Positions 42,630 to 51,332 are shown, counted from the stretch's first letter. The stretch: 64,000 nucleotides of DNA from JBMNQH01 sp050944035 (GCA_050944035.1 JBMNQH010000005.1:62001-126000), one strand, 5' to 3'. Notes: generated by a model not told the origin, from the sequence alone. A program made the numbers and translations.

Positions 42630-43454
42630 ATGAGTGAAGAATGTACCCACAACTGTGAAAGCTGCAGCAGCTCTGATTGCGGTGAACGCACGAAAGAGAG
42701 CTTTCTGGCTCCTGTAAATAGTCAGTCCAAAGTTGGCAAGGTAATCGCCGTGGTCAGCGGCAAGGGCGGCGTCGGCAAGTCCTTTGTGACCTCTCTGTTG
42801 GCGGTTCTGTCCCAGCGCGCAGGCAAGCAGACCGCAATTCTTGATGCGGATATCACCGGACCGTCGATCCCGAAGGCGTTCGGTATCAGCGAAAAGGCGA
42901 CCGGCTGTGAAGATGGAATTTTCCCGGTCAGAACATCTACCGGGATTGAAATGATGTCCATTAACCTGTTGTTGCCAGATGAGACCGATCCTGTCATCTG
43001 GCGTGGCCCTGTCATCGGCGGTACAGTCAAACAGTTCTGGACCGACGTTATCTGGGGCGATGTCGACTATATGTTTGTCGATATGCCTCCCGGAACCGGC
43101 GATGTACCTCTGACTGTATTCCAGTCCCTTCCTGTGGACGGCATCATCGTTGTGACCTCTCCCCAGGATCTCGTTTCCATGGTCGTGGAAAAGGCCATCA
43201 AAATGGCTGCAATGCTGGATATTCCGGTACTGGGTCTGGTAGAGAACATGTCCTATTTCAAGTGCCCAAGCTGTGGAGAAGAGCATCATATCTATGGTGA
43301 GAGCCACATCGAGGAGCTGGCACAGAAATACCAGGTCAAGCATATTGCAAAGCTGCCCATCGATCCCGCAATTGCAACCGCAGTGGATGGCGGTGCAATC
43401 GAAGTTTGCAAAGGGGATTGGCTGGATGAGATGGCAAAGGCCATTATGGATTAA
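42630..43454 (+). CDS. mrp: Mrp/NBP35-family iron-sulfur carrier ATPase
   Basis: A 274-residue P-loop ATPase (deviant Walker A GKGGVGKS, about 45-52) of the Mrp/ApbC/NBP35 family, which delivers Fe-S clusters to apoproteins. The N-terminus carries a cysteine-rich cluster (C-x3-C-x2-C-x4-C, about residues 5-17), resembling the extra cluster site of NBP35-type members. The CPSC pair near residue 215 is the bridging-cluster site. PPGTGDVPLT (about 145-154) is the family switch region. An AAAGGAG site precedes the ATG at 42630. It is a single-gene unit. Confidence 0.93.
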   Translation: MSEECTHNCESCSSSDCGERTKESFLAPVNSQSKVGKVIAVVSGKGGVGKSFVTSLLAVLSQRAGKQTAILDADITGPSIPKAFGISEKATGCEDGIFPVRTSTGIEMMSINLLLPDETDPVIWRGPVIGGTVKQFWTDVIWGDVDYMFVDMPPGTGDVPLTVFQSLPVDGIIVVTSPQDLVSMVVEKAIKMAAMLDIPVLGLVENMSYFKCPSCGEEHHIYGESHIEELAQKYQVKHIAKLPIDPAIATAVDGGAIEVCKGDWLDEMAKAIMD

Positions 43455-43471
43455 CAGCTTTATCACGCAAA

Positions 43472-43513
43472 AAAGAATGGCTTTGGATCAAAATCCAAAG
43501 CCATTCTTTTTTG
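43472..43513 (+). terminator. Terminator of mrp
   Basis: A perfect 17-base stem (43472-43488 with 43493-43509) with a CAAA loop and a T run. Confidence 0.92.
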
Positions 43514-43534
43514 ACAGAACTCGGAGATTCGAGA

Positions 43535-43563
43535 TTGTCATTCCAACATTTGTGTGCTATCAT
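43535..43563 (+). promoter_or_regulatory. Promoter of the YfbR-like gene operon
   Basis: TTGTCA (43535-43540) and TATCAT (43558-43563), 17 bases apart, about 40 bases before the start. Confidence 0.55.
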
Positions 43564-43604
43564 AAAACAACTGAACCGACAAAAATCCAATCCGGAGGGG
43601 GAGA

Positions 43605-44192
43605 ATGCAGATGGATGGCAGTTTTTTTGCGCTGATTTCCCGGATGCGCCATATCACGCGCTGGGGATTGATGCGGAACAGTGAACCGGAAAACATCCAG
43701 GAACACAGCCACATGGTTGCGGTGCTCGCTCATGGACTTGCCGTAATCCGCCGTGATGTCTTTGGTATGGACTGCGATCCCAATGAATATGCGGTGTATG
43801 CACTGTTCCACGATGCAACGGAGATTATTACCGGTGATTTGCCGACACCAGTTAAATATTCCAGCCTGGAAATTGCGAACGCCTATCACCGAGTGGAGGC
43901 GCTTGCCGCACAGAAGTTGCTGGAAACATTGCCGGATTCGGTGCAAACCGCTTATGCACCGCTGTTGCATCTTTCAGAGGAGGCTCCCCAGTATGCCCTG
44001 CTGAAGGCAGCTGACCGGCTTTCTGCCTATATTAAATGTATTGAAGAGCGCAAGGCTGGAAACAATGATTTTATCAGTGCGGAACGTGGGCTGCGTGCCA
44101 TGCTGGAAAAGAGTGAACTGCCGGAGGTGCAGTATTTTCTAACGCAGTTTCTACCAGCATTTGAACAGACTCTGGACGAAATAGCCCCTTAA
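43605..44192 (+). CDS. yfbR: YfbR-like 5'-deoxynucleotidase (HD domain)
   Basis: A 195-residue HD-domain phosphohydrolase. The metal-binding histidines and aspartates are seen in QEHSHMVAVLAH (about 32-43), FHDATEIITGDLPTPVKY (about 68-85), and the later KAADRLSAYIKCIEER (about 138-153). This arrangement is that of the YfbR 5'-deoxynucleotidases, which dephosphorylate deoxyribonucleoside monophosphates. A GGAGG site precedes it. It leads an operon with DUF896 and a YjjG-like nucleotidase, and thyA-folA lie opposite, a neighbourhood of nucleotide-pool genes. Confidence 0.88.
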   Translation: MQMDGSFFALISRMRHITRWGLMRNSEPENIQEHSHMVAVLAHGLAVIRRDVFGMDCDPNEYAVYALFHDATEIITGDLPTPVKYSSLEIANAYHRVEALAAQKLLETLPDSVQTAYAPLLHLSEEAPQYALLKAADRLSAYIKCIEERKAGNNDFISAERGLRAMLEKSELPEVQYFLTQFLPAFEQTLDEIAP

Positions 44193-44211
44193 CGACAGGA
44201 GGATAACACAT

Positions 44212-44424
44212 ATGATACAGGAAAAACTGGATCGCCTGAATGCTTTGGCCCGTGCTGCAAAAGAGCGGGAACTGACGCCAGAGGAGCTGGCGGAACGCGA
44301 TGTGCTGCGCAAGGAATATCTCGCGGAATGGCGGCGCGGCGTGGAACAGACGATGGAAAACACGTATATCGACTATGGAAACGGCAAAGTGGTAAAGGTA
44401 CAGAAAAAACGGAAAAAGAACTGA
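44212..44424 (+). CDS. DUF896 (YnzC-like) small protein
   Basis: A 70-residue, charged, helical protein of the UPF0291/DUF896 family. The signature ARAAKERELTPEELAERDVLRKEYLAEWRRG (about residues 12-42) forms the two-helix hairpin known from YnzC. A basic tail (KVQKKRKKN) may bind nucleic acid. Bacillus paralogues appear in SOS and cell-division operons, but the function is not established. AGGAGG lies eight bases before the ATG. Confidence 0.9.
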   Translation: MIQEKLDRLNALARAAKERELTPEELAERDVLRKEYLAEWRRGVEQTMENTYIDYGNGKVVKVQKKRKKN

Positions 44425-44472
44425 TAGAAGATAAGCGCTGGTGTTGCGGATTTCAGAAGCTGGAGAAGAACA

Positions 44473-45165
44473 ATGTTTAGAAAATATGAGACAGTACTGT
44501 TTGATATTGATGACACGCTGCTGGATTTTTACGCTTGTGGGAAGGCTGCGCTGCGGCGTGCCTTTGCATGGCATGAGTTGGAATTTCACGATGCGGATTT
44601 TGCAGCATATCTTACAATTTCCAACCGACTGTGGCGAGAAATGGAGCTGGGAAATCTCAACCAGCAAACGGTACTGGATACCCGCTTTGTGGAATTGTTT
44701 CAAGAATTGGGATATTCCGATGTCGATGCCGTACAATTTGAACGGGATTACCGACAGCTGCTTTCCGAAGAACACGAGATGACACCAGGAGCCTTGGACA
44801 TCATGCAGTATCTGCATGGAAAGGGTTATCGCATCTATCTCGTCAGCAACTCGGAGGCGGAGACGCAATTTCAGCGCATTCGACTCTGTGGAATTGAACC
44901 CTATATTCAGGGGATTTTTACCCCGGATCTGGTCGGATTTCAGAAGCCCATGCCGCAGTTTTTCCGTTTTTGCTTTGAACAGATTCCAGATTTTGACCTC
45001 AAACGAACGATGATTGTCGGCGATTCACTGACTTCAGATATGGAAGGTGGTAACCGTGTCGGGATTGCGACCTGTTGGTACCATCCGAATACAAGGAAAA
45101 ATCCATTGCAGATTCCCTATGACTATGAAATTATCAATTTTGAGGAATTAAAGAAAATTTTATAG
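44473..45165 (+). CDS. yjjG: YjjG-like pyrimidine 5'-nucleotidase (HAD)
   Basis: A 230-residue class IA HAD hydrolase. Motif I is FDIDDTLLDF (about 10-19), motif II LVSNSE (about 122-127), motif III lysine in VGFQKPMPQFF, and motif IV IVGDSLTSDMEGG (about 182-194). The DxDDTLLDF form and the GNRVGIATCWYHP ending fit the YjjG subgroup, which removes phosphate from non-canonical pyrimidine nucleotides. It ends before a shared terminator with folA. Confidence 0.88.
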   Translation: MFRKYETVLFDIDDTLLDFYACGKAALRRAFAWHELEFHDADFAAYLTISNRLWREMELGNLNQQTVLDTRFVELFQELGYSDVDAVQFERDYRQLLSEEHEMTPGALDIMQYLHGKGYRIYLVSNSEAETQFQRIRLCGIEPYIQGIFTPDLVGFQKPMPQFFRFCFEQIPDFDLKRTMIVGDSLTSDMEGGNRVGIATCWYHPNTRKNPLQIPYDYEIINFEELKKIL

Positions 45166-45173
45166 AGCTACAT

Positions 45174-45220
45174 AAAAATACACGGCACAGGATCACTTGT
45201 TTCCTGTGCCGTGTATTTTT
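45174..45220. terminator. Bidirectional terminator between yjjG and folA
   Basis: A perfect 19-base stem (45174-45192 with 45202-45220) with A5/T5 ends, usable on both strands between converging genes. Confidence 0.92.
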
Positions 45221-45228
45221 ATATTATT

Positions 45229-45726
45229 TCAGTTTCCCTCTTTTTCTTTTTTGCGTTCGTACACCATAAAACGGTACGGGATGGTTTCATGGTACAGCGT
45301 TTCACCGGGATCGGTACAGACCCAGCCAGGAAGAATGTCGAGGTTGGGAAGAAAAACATCAGATTCCGGATGGACATCAATTTTCGTCAAATAGACGCGG
45401 TCACAATCGGGGAGCAGCGCATTGTAAATGCTGGCGCCGCCGACCACAAAACAGCGATCATAGCAGGCCGCAGCACTTCGCGCTTCTTCCAATGAGTGCA
45501 CGACGATGGCAGAAGGAACTTCCAGCTCCTGCCGTGTCAGTACAATATTCGTCCGGTTTTTCAGCGGTGCGCCGCCTGGGAAATCTTCCAGGGTTTTACG
45601 GCCAACAATAATAGCGCTGGTTCCGGTGATCTCACGGAAATGACGGCGATCTGCCGGGATGACAAGCGGCTGCGTCCCATTGCATCCCAGACCCCAATCC
45701 GCATAAACAGCAGCGATTAAGTCCAT
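45229..45726 (-). CDS. folA: Dihydrofolate reductase
   Basis: Reduces dihydrofolate to tetrahydrofolate with NADPH. The 165-residue protein starts MDLIAAVYADWGLGCNG, has the substrate acid in PADRRHFREIT (about D27), and the NADPH sites GRKTLEDFPGG (about 43-53) and VVGGASIYNALLP (about 92-104). It follows thyA by 13 bases, the standard thyA-folA coupling that recycles dihydrofolate made by thymidylate synthase. An AGGAGG-like site precedes the ATG. Confidence 0.95.
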   Translation of the reverse strand: MDLIAAVYADWGLGCNGTQPLVIPADRRHFREITGTSAIIVGRKTLEDFPGGAPLKNRTNIVLTRQELEVPSAIVVHSLEEARSAAACYDRCFVVGGASIYNALLPDCDRVYLTKIDVHPESDVFLPNLDILPGWVCTDPGETLYHETIPYRFMVYERKKEKEGN

Positions 45727-45739
45727 GAAAACCGCCTCC

Positions 45740-46570
45740 TTACAGTGCGACTGGAATTTTGGTGGAAAATTCGTGGGGTTTATAGCCCTCCAGCCAAAAA
45801 CTGTCCCGTGTGAACTGATAGAAATCGGTTATACTTTTGTCCATACAGAACTTCGGTGCGGGTTTGGAATCCCGGCAGAGCAGTTCTTCAACAACAGGGA
45901 TATGTCGGTCATAGATGTGTGCGTCGGCGATGACATGCATCAGTGTTCCAGCTTTCAGACCAGAAACCTGTGCCATCATGTGGACAAGAACGGCATACTG
46001 GCAGACGTTCCAGTTATTGGCGACCAGCATATCCTGGCTTCTCTGGTTGAGAATGGCGTTTAATGTGTTGCCGGAGACATTAAACGTCATGGAGTAGGCG
46101 CAGGGATACAGTGCCATTTCATGCAGATCTGCAAAATTGTAGAGGTTGGTCAGAATGCGACGGCTTGCAGGATTGTGCTTCAGATCGTATAGAACGCGAT
46201 CCACCTGGTCGAATTCGCCCTCCGGATACTGATGTTTGATGCCAAGCTGATAGCCGTAAGCTTTTCCGATGGAGCCGGTCTCGTCCGCCCAAGCGTCCCA
46301 GACACGGGAACGAAGCTCTTGCACTTTGTTTGACTTTGCTTGCCAGATCCAAAGCAGTTCGTCGATTGCAGACTTCAAATAAGTGCGGCGGAGCGTCAAA
46401 ATGGGAAACTCTTTTGAGAGATCATACCGGTTGACAATGCCGAACTTTTTCACCGTGTGTGCCGGTGCGCCATCCTCCCAGTGGGGACGAACTTCCTGTT
46501 CGGTGTCCCAGTAGCCGTTTTCTAAAATATCTCTGCAATTCTGTATAAAAACTTGGTCAGCATAGCTCAT
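45740..46570 (-). CDS. thyA: Thymidylate synthase
   Basis: Methylates dUMP to dTMP using methylene-tetrahydrofolate. The 276 residues contain the catalytic cysteine in LYPCAYSMTFNVSGNTLNAILNQRSQDML (about 159-188), the dUMP-binding arginines around NPASRRILTNLYN, and HIYDRHIPVVEELL (about 219-232). It is slightly divergent from the E. coli form (LYPC in place of LPPCH) but complete. It has its own promoter and is followed by folA. Confidence 0.96.
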   Translation of the reverse strand: MSYADQVFIQNCRDILENGYWDTEQEVRPHWEDGAPAHTVKKFGIVNRYDLSKEFPILTLRRTYLKSAIDELLWIWQAKSNKVQELRSRVWDAWADETGSIGKAYGYQLGIKHQYPEGEFDQVDRVLYDLKHNPASRRILTNLYNFADLHEMALYPCAYSMTFNVSGNTLNAILNQRSQDMLVANNWNVCQYAVLVHMMAQVSGLKAGTLMHVIADAHIYDRHIPVVEELLCRDSKPAPKFCMDKSITDFYQFTRDSFWLEGYKPHEFSTKIPVAL

Positions 46571-46619
46571 AAAAATACCTTCCTTTGTGTGTCAAACAAG
46601 TCAATATCTATTTTAACTT

Positions 46620-46648
46620 ATTTTATCATAAATCAGAAACAATGTCAT
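46620..46648 (-). promoter_or_regulatory. Promoter of thyA-folA
   Basis: On the minus strand ATGACA (46643-46648) and TAAAAT (46620-46625) with a 17-base spacer, 50 bases before the start. Confidence 0.6.
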
Positions 46649-46766
46649 TATCTGTCGAAGCAGAGAAATAAAAGAACAATTTCTGTAGATTTGTCCAAAT
46701 TGCCAAGCACAGAACCGGACGGTTGGGAATAGACTGGGATGAACTTGATCGGAGGGAGGGACTGTC

Positions 46767-47645
46767 ATGAAATTTGCCGTTCTCGGCGGAGATCATCGAT
46801 TTGAAATATTATGTAAACTACTACATACGGATGGACACACGGTGCGAGCCTTCGCATTGGATACTGCACAGTTGCCCGCTGCAATCTGTACCACATCTGT
46901 GGAGGAGGCAGTGGAACAGGCTGGCTGCGTGATTTTACCGTTGCCGCTGAGCCGCAACGGTGTCGATCTGAATGCGCCGTTGTCCGAGCGCACACATCCG
47001 CTGACAAAGTTATTTCCACGGCTGCCGCAAAAAGCCCTGCTCTGTGCCGGGCGAGTCGAACCCTGGGCAAAAGATCTGGCTGCACAGTCCGGCGTTCAGC
47101 TTCAGGACTATTTACAGCGGGAAGAATTTGCCATTTATAATGCAGTGGCGACAGCAGAGGGTGCCGTGGAACTGATTATAAAGCATACGCCGATTACGCT
47201 TTGGAACAGCCGTATACTGGTTATTGGATTTGGCCGCATTGGAAAAGTGTTGTCTCATCGTCTGCGTGGCATGGGAGCAGAGGTTACGGTTTCAGCACGG
47301 AACTGTGCAGACCGTGCATGGGGGGCAGCGTATGGCTATCGCGTACTCGATACCAGCCGACTGGAAGGGCAGTTATCGGATTTTCATGTCGTAATTAACA
47401 CCGTGCCGGCGCGTGTCCTGGGTGAAGGCCGTCTGGCTGAACTGCATAAGGATACCCTGTGCATGGATTTGGCATCGCGTCCGGGTGGCATGGATTTTGA
47501 TGCGGCTTCCCGGTTGGGCGTGCGTGCGCTCTGGGCGCTGAGTCTGCCCGGAGAGGTCGCGCCACAGAGTGCCGGTGCCGCGATCCGTGATACGGTCTAT
47601 AACATGATCGAAGAACAGGAGAGGGAAAACCAATGGAAAAGCTGA
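46767..47645 (+). CDS. dpaA: Dipicolinate synthase subunit A
   Basis: A 292-residue NAD(P)-binding subunit of the enzyme that makes dipicolinic acid, the calcium-chelating core metabolite of endospores, in the mother cell. The N-terminal domain opens KFAVLGGDHRFEIL (about 2-15). A second Rossmann motif, ILVIGFGRIGKVLSHRLRGMGAEV (about 149-172), holds the cofactor, and CMDLASRPGGMDF (about 232-244) is conserved. It overlaps dpaB by 13 bases. No convincing sigma-K promoter was recognised upstream, though sigma-K control is the rule in Bacillus. Confidence 0.95.
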   Translation: MKFAVLGGDHRFEILCKLLHTDGHTVRAFALDTAQLPAAICTTSVEEAVEQAGCVILPLPLSRNGVDLNAPLSERTHPLTKLFPRLPQKALLCAGRVEPWAKDLAAQSGVQLQDYLQREEFAIYNAVATAEGAVELIIKHTPITLWNSRILVIGFGRIGKVLSHRLRGMGAEVTVSARNCADRAWGAAYGYRVLDTSRLEGQLSDFHVVINTVPARVLGEGRLAELHKDTLCMDLASRPGGMDFDAASRLGVRALWALSLPGEVAPQSAGAAIRDTVYNMIEEQERENQWKS

Positions 47646-48202
47646 CTGTCGGGCTGGCCTTGTGCGGCTCGTACTGTACTTATGCCAAAATGATGGAGGC
47701 TGCAGAACACTTATGCGAGGTCTATAATGTAGTTCCCATCCTTTCAGAACACGCGGCGTCAACAGACAGCCGATTCGGAAAGGCACAGGAATTTCGGGAA
47801 AAGCTGGAACAATTTTCCGGAAAACCGGTGATTGAGGATATTACAGCAGCAGAACCGATCGGCCCCAGAAAATTGCTGGATGCCTTGATTATTGCGCCCT
47901 GTACCGGAAACACGATTGCAAAGCTGGCCGCGGGCATCGCAGATACCAGTGTGACACTGGCAGTAAAGGCGCATCTGCGCAACAACCGGCCGGTGATTGT
48001 CGCAGTGTCTACCAATGATGGCCTGAGCGGAAATGCCGCCAACATTGGGAAACTGCTCAACCGAAAACAATACTATTTTGTCCCGTTTGGTCAGGATGAC
48101 CCGGTAGGAAAACCTACATCCTTGGTGGCGGATTTTCGCAGGATTGAGGAAACCGTGGAAGCGGCCATGCGAGGTGTTCAGATTCAGCCCATTTTATTAT
48201 GA
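47633..48202 (+). CDS. dpaB: Dipicolinate synthase subunit B
   Basis: A 189-residue flavoprotein-like partner of DpaA. The opening LTVGLALCGSYCTYAKMM (about 3-20) and the phosphate-binding stretch ALIIAPCTGNTIAKLAAGIADTSVTLAVKAHLRN (about 82-115) are typical of the SpoVFB/flavoprotein fold. The overlap with dpaA predicts coupled translation. Its presence, with dpaA, is strong evidence that the organism forms endospores. Confidence 0.95.
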   Translation: MEKLTVGLALCGSYCTYAKMMEAAEHLCEVYNVVPILSEHAASTDSRFGKAQEFREKLEQFSGKPVIEDITAAEPIGPRKLLDALIIAPCTGNTIAKLAAGIADTSVTLAVKAHLRNNRPVIVAVSTNDGLSGNAANIGKLLNRKQYYFVPFGQDDPVGKPTSLVADFRRIEETVEAAMRGVQIQPILL

Positions 48203-48247
48203 TAGAAACAAATCTGTCTTTCTATCCGAGAGGCAGATTTCTTTTTT
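48201..48247 (+). terminator. Terminator after dpaB, with a competing hairpin
   Basis: AAATCTG (48210-48216) pairs with CAGATTT (ending 48240), then a T run at 48242-48247. An alternative stem, GATAGAAA (48201-48208) with TTTCTATC (48219-48226), uses overlapping bases, so only one of the two can form. Confidence 0.7.
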
Positions 48248-48533
48248 GGATTCTATATTTTAAAACTAACAAAAATTGGTGCCCTCTGTGTTGTCATAAA
48301 GCAGGAATGCGCGGGTACAATAAGCTCGTCATGTGTGAACGACGCAAGCGGATTTGATCTCTTGGACCCACACGGACAGGAATCAGTGAATTCACTATGT
48401 GTTTGAAACATATGGCAGGTGAACTCCCTTTTATGGTGATTCAGCTTGAAAATCTTGTTTTCCTGTATGGATATGGATTGTGTGAAATCCGATCTTTCGG
48501 GAATACTGCAGAAGAAGAAAGGGGAGACTGTGA
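48248..48533 (+). other. Long leader before the DUF3793 gene
   Basis: Nearly 290 bases with no gene I can support; the short frames have no ribosome sites. It probably holds the promoter and leader of the DUF3793-flavodoxin pair. A TATGTGTTTGAAACATA imperfect palindrome lies near 48398-48414. No riboswitch core was recognised. Confidence 0.4.
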
Positions 48534-49082
48534 TTGGAATGTCTGTTGGTCAGCCAGTGCGCACCGACGTTGGCTGGATTGAAACCGGCAAGTTTATTTC
48601 GCTGGCATGCCGAACACAAGCGTCTGTTGGTGGAATTAAAACACTGGAATCAAAGATTGCAAACGGCGGGTGTCCGTATTCGGCGATTACAGGAACAGCC
48701 GACATTCTCCCTGATCTATGTCTACCGTCCGATCCTGTTGCAGCAGTATTTGCAGGATGAAACCGTGAACAGTTTTTTACGGGAATTTGGGTATACCGGC
48801 AAATCTTTGGATGCGGATCTTCGACAATTGCAGAGACGATTGTCAGAACATGCCGGCTTTCCACATGAGATTGGCCTGTTTCTCGGATATCCTTTGAAGG
48901 ATGTTTGTGGATTTATTCAAAATGAAGGACAAAACTTTCAGTATAATGGATATTGGAAGGTCTATGATGACAGCTCCTCAGCAAAACGGCAGTTTTCTGC
49001 CTACCGTGTTTGTACGGAATTGCTTTGCAGATGCTATGCAGAAGGTGCTGATGTGGTAGAATTAACAGCAGTGGAATCTTGA
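48534..49082 (+). CDS. DUF3793-family protein
   Basis: A 182-residue cytoplasmic protein of the clostridial DUF3793 family, function unknown. The diagnostic block FPHEIGLFLGYPLKDVCGFIQNEG (about 112-135) is followed by YWKVYDD (about 143-149) and a cysteine-containing C-terminal helix. The TTG start at 48534 is seven bases after GGGGAG. The flavodoxin gene follows after 20 bases; this pairing recurs in clostridia and suggests a role linked to electron transfer or iron supply, which is inference. Confidence 0.85.
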   Translation: MECLLVSQCAPTLAGLKPASLFRWHAEHKRLLVELKHWNQRLQTAGVRIRRLQEQPTFSLIYVYRPILLQQYLQDETVNSFLREFGYTGKSLDADLRQLQRRLSEHAGFPHEIGLFLGYPLKDVCGFIQNEGQNFQYNGYWKVYDDSSSAKRQFSAYRVCTELLCRCYAEGADVVELTAVES

Positions 49083-49102
49083 AAATACAGGAGTGTAGAG
49101 CA

Positions 49103-49528
49103 ATGGGGAAACTTGCAATTGTTTACTGGAGTGGTACCGGTAATACCGAAGAAATGGCAAACTATGTACTCGAAGGCGCAATGTCAGCTGGCGGAGAAGC
49201 ACAACTTTATACTGCGGACGAGTTTCCGGTGGAAGAACTGGATAACGTGAGCACCGTGGCCTTTGGCTGTCCCTCTATGGGCAATGAAGAGCTTGAGGAT
49301 ATGGAGTTTCAACCCATGTTTGATGCGTGCCGTCCGAAGCTGAAGGGAAAACCGATTGGGCTCTTCGGTTCCTTTGGCTGGGGTGATGGTGCGTGGATGC
49401 GTAAATGGGAACAGGAATGCCGTGATATTGGTGCCGATCTTACCCACGAAGGCATTATTTGCAATGAAGCGCCCGATGAGGCGGCGGCGAGAGCCTGCCG
49501 CAGACTTGGTATGAGTCTGGCGCGATAA
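49103..49528 (+). CDS. Flavodoxin
   Basis: A 141-residue FMN electron carrier. The phosphate loop WSGTGNTEEMA (about 9-19) binds FMN phosphate, SMGNEELED and the GSFGWGDGAWM stretch (about 87-97) wrap the isoalloxazine ring. It can replace ferredoxin under low iron. The ATG at 49103 has a CAGGAG site; an upstream TTG in the same frame does not. It is the partner of the DUF3793 gene. Confidence 0.94.
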   Translation: MGKLAIVYWSGTGNTEEMANYVLEGAMSAGGEAQLYTADEFPVEELDNVSTVAFGCPSMGNEELEDMEFQPMFDACRPKLKGKPIGLFGSFGWGDGAWMRKWEQECRDIGADLTHEGIICNEAPDEAAARACRRLGMSLAR

Positions 49529-49655
49529 TCTTCCTGCCAAAACAGATTTGTGCTGACAGAAGAGAAATTGCAGGATGATTTCTGCTCCTTTTCTTGTGTG
49601 AAGGAAACAGAATCCATGTGATGGATCTTACTGTGCCATAAAAAAGTGGATAACC

Positions 49656-49696
49656 AGAACAACCGTCTACTATATTGTAGGCGGTTGTTCTTTTTA
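49656..49696 (+). terminator. Terminator upstream of the DUF1643 gene
   Basis: A perfect or near-perfect 15-base stem (49656-49670 with 49677-49691) and a T run. It ends the DUF3793-flavodoxin unit. Confidence 0.88.
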
Positions 49697-49745
49697 GAAA
49701 ATTGTGATATCCTGTCGTTAATCTGCAAAGACAGGAGATACAGAG

Positions 49746-50333
49746 ATGCAGGAAACCTTACTGGAATGGATTTATGAATATCGCGATTTGGAGAGCCGAT
49801 ATGTGTTAGGGGTTAAAGGCAGTCATCCCCTGCTGTGTTTCGGTATCAATCCGAGCACTGCAAAACCAAATGACCTCGACAATACCCTGAAGTCGGTGGA
49901 GCGCATCAGTATCGCGAACGGGTACGACGGCTGGATTATGTTCAACATCTATCCCCAGCGCAGCACCGATCCCGATGGTCTGCACGGGGAAATTGACGCG
50001 CAACTGCACCAGGAAAATCTGCGGTGGTTAAATATTATGTTAACTCGATATCGTGCGCCAGATGTCTGGGTTGCATGGGGAAATCTGATTGAAAAACGTG
50101 AGTATCTCGCGCCCTGTCTGTTTGATATTGTAAATATGATTCAGCGCCACGGTTGCCGTTGCTTTTCTGCTGGAAAAATTTCTGTGCTGGGGCACCCACA
50201 CCATCCGTTGTACTTAAAGAAAGATCAACCGCTGGAACCTTTTGATCTGGAAAACTATATTTTACAGTTTCGTGCAAAGTTGACGGAACGCTCCGTTAAG
50301 AAAGCCCGCCGTACTAGAACAACTCATCCATAA
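49746..50333 (+). CDS. DUF1643-family protein
   Basis: A 195-residue protein with the DUF1643 features: LLCFGINPSTAKPNDLDNTLKSVERI near residues 29-54, GWIMFNIYPQRSTDPD (about 61-76), VWVAWGNLI (about 108-116), and a final LGHPHHPLYLK. Family members are often found near mobile or stress loci, and their function is not known. A basic Arg-rich tail is present. A GGAGA site precedes the ATG. Confidence 0.9.
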   Translation: MQETLLEWIYEYRDLESRYVLGVKGSHPLLCFGINPSTAKPNDLDNTLKSVERISIANGYDGWIMFNIYPQRSTDPDGLHGEIDAQLHQENLRWLNIMLTRYRAPDVWVAWGNLIEKREYLAPCLFDIVNMIQRHGCRCFSAGKISVLGHPHHPLYLKKDQPLEPFDLENYILQFRAKLTERSVKKARRTRTTHP

Positions 50334-50340
50334 ATACAGA

Positions 50341-50383
50341 AATCGGAATACAAAGTTTTTGAGACTTTGTATTCCGATTTTTT
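50341..50383. terminator. Bidirectional terminator between DUF1643 and rarD
   Basis: A perfect 16-base stem (50341-50356 with 50364-50379) with T6 after it on the plus strand and a short U run on the minus strand. Confidence 0.88.
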
Positions 50384-51280
50384 CTATTCTACTGCGGTGT
50401 GGGAAGCGGTCTCTTTTGCACGCAGTGTTTTGGTATTGCCATAGACAAACAGAATCAGGGCAACCCAGACAAAGGCGAACGTGATACCGTTGATAATCGT
50501 AAATTTCTCATGGAAGAGCAGAACGCTGACCAGAAGCTGTAAGGTTGGATTGATATACATCATAATGCCGGACAGAGACAGCGGCGTCGTCTTAATTCCA
50601 AACGAAAGCATGGCGAGCGGAACAGAGGTGACAATACCCGCCGCAGGGAGTAGCAGCCACTGCCAGCCGTGCAGCAGATCACTTGCCCCAATTCCGGTGC
50701 GTTCGGCATAAATTATGTAAACTAATGCGAAGGGGGAGACAAACAGTGTTTCCATGAAAATGGAGATTTCGCTGTCTGCCTTGACATACTTTTTCATGGC
50801 GCTGTACACTGCCATTGTGATGCCGATCACAAGCGCCAGCCAGGGAATTTTACCATAGCTGATCAGAGGAATCAGAATGCCGATGAAAGCCAGACCGACC
50901 GCGACCCACTGGATGGGTTTGAGCCGTTCATGGAATACAAAGAAGCCCAGGACAATTGCCATGATGGGATTCATATAATAGGCAAGGCTGCTTTCCATGA
51001 CGTGACCAATACTGACGGACAGAATAAACGATCCCCAATTGATGGTAATCATAATGCCGCAGGCGCAAAGCAGGAGACATTGTTTTTTATCGTGGAGTAC
51101 CAAACGCAGTGTATCCAGTTTACCCTCCAGCACGACAACCACAAAACAAAAAATCAGAGAGAATACAACACGGCAGGCCAGAATATACAGCGAGCTGACT
51201 TCCCCAAATAATTTCCAGAATACAGGTAGAATTCCCCACAAAACATAACACAATGCAACGTAAATCGGACCTTTTTTCAA
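50384..51280 (-). CDS. rarD: RarD-type EamA transporter
   Basis: A 298-residue, ten-span DMT transporter of the RarD subgroup. It opens MKKGPIYVALCYVLWGILPVFWKLF, the typical RarD start, and carries ITINWGSFILSVSIGHVMESSLAYYMNPI (about 78-106) and PLSLSGIMMYINPTLQLLVSVLLFHE (about 233-258). The substrate is unknown despite the historical chloramphenicol-sensitivity name. It has its own promoter. Confidence 0.9.
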   Translation of the reverse strand: MKKGPIYVALCYVLWGILPVFWKLFGEVSSLYILACRVVFSLIFCFVVVVLEGKLDTLRLVLHDKKQCLLLCACGIMITINWGSFILSVSIGHVMESSLAYYMNPIMAIVLGFFVFHERLKPIQWVAVGLAFIGILIPLISYGKIPWLALVIGITMAVYSAMKKYVKADSEISIFMETLFVSPFALVYIIYAERTGIGASDLLHGWQWLLLPAAGIVTSVPLAMLSFGIKTTPLSLSGIMMYINPTLQLLVSVLLFHEKFTIINGITFAFVWVALILFVYGNTKTLRAKETASHTAVE

Positions 51281-51332
51281 TTTTTACCATCCTTCCCACA
51301 TCATTTTCAGTAAAGAGCAACCAGTTTTATTC

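Noticed and set aside
48397..48582. A 61-codon frame before the DUF3793 gene
   Set aside because: No ribosome site, no recognisable features, and it overlaps the well-supported start of the DUF3793 gene.
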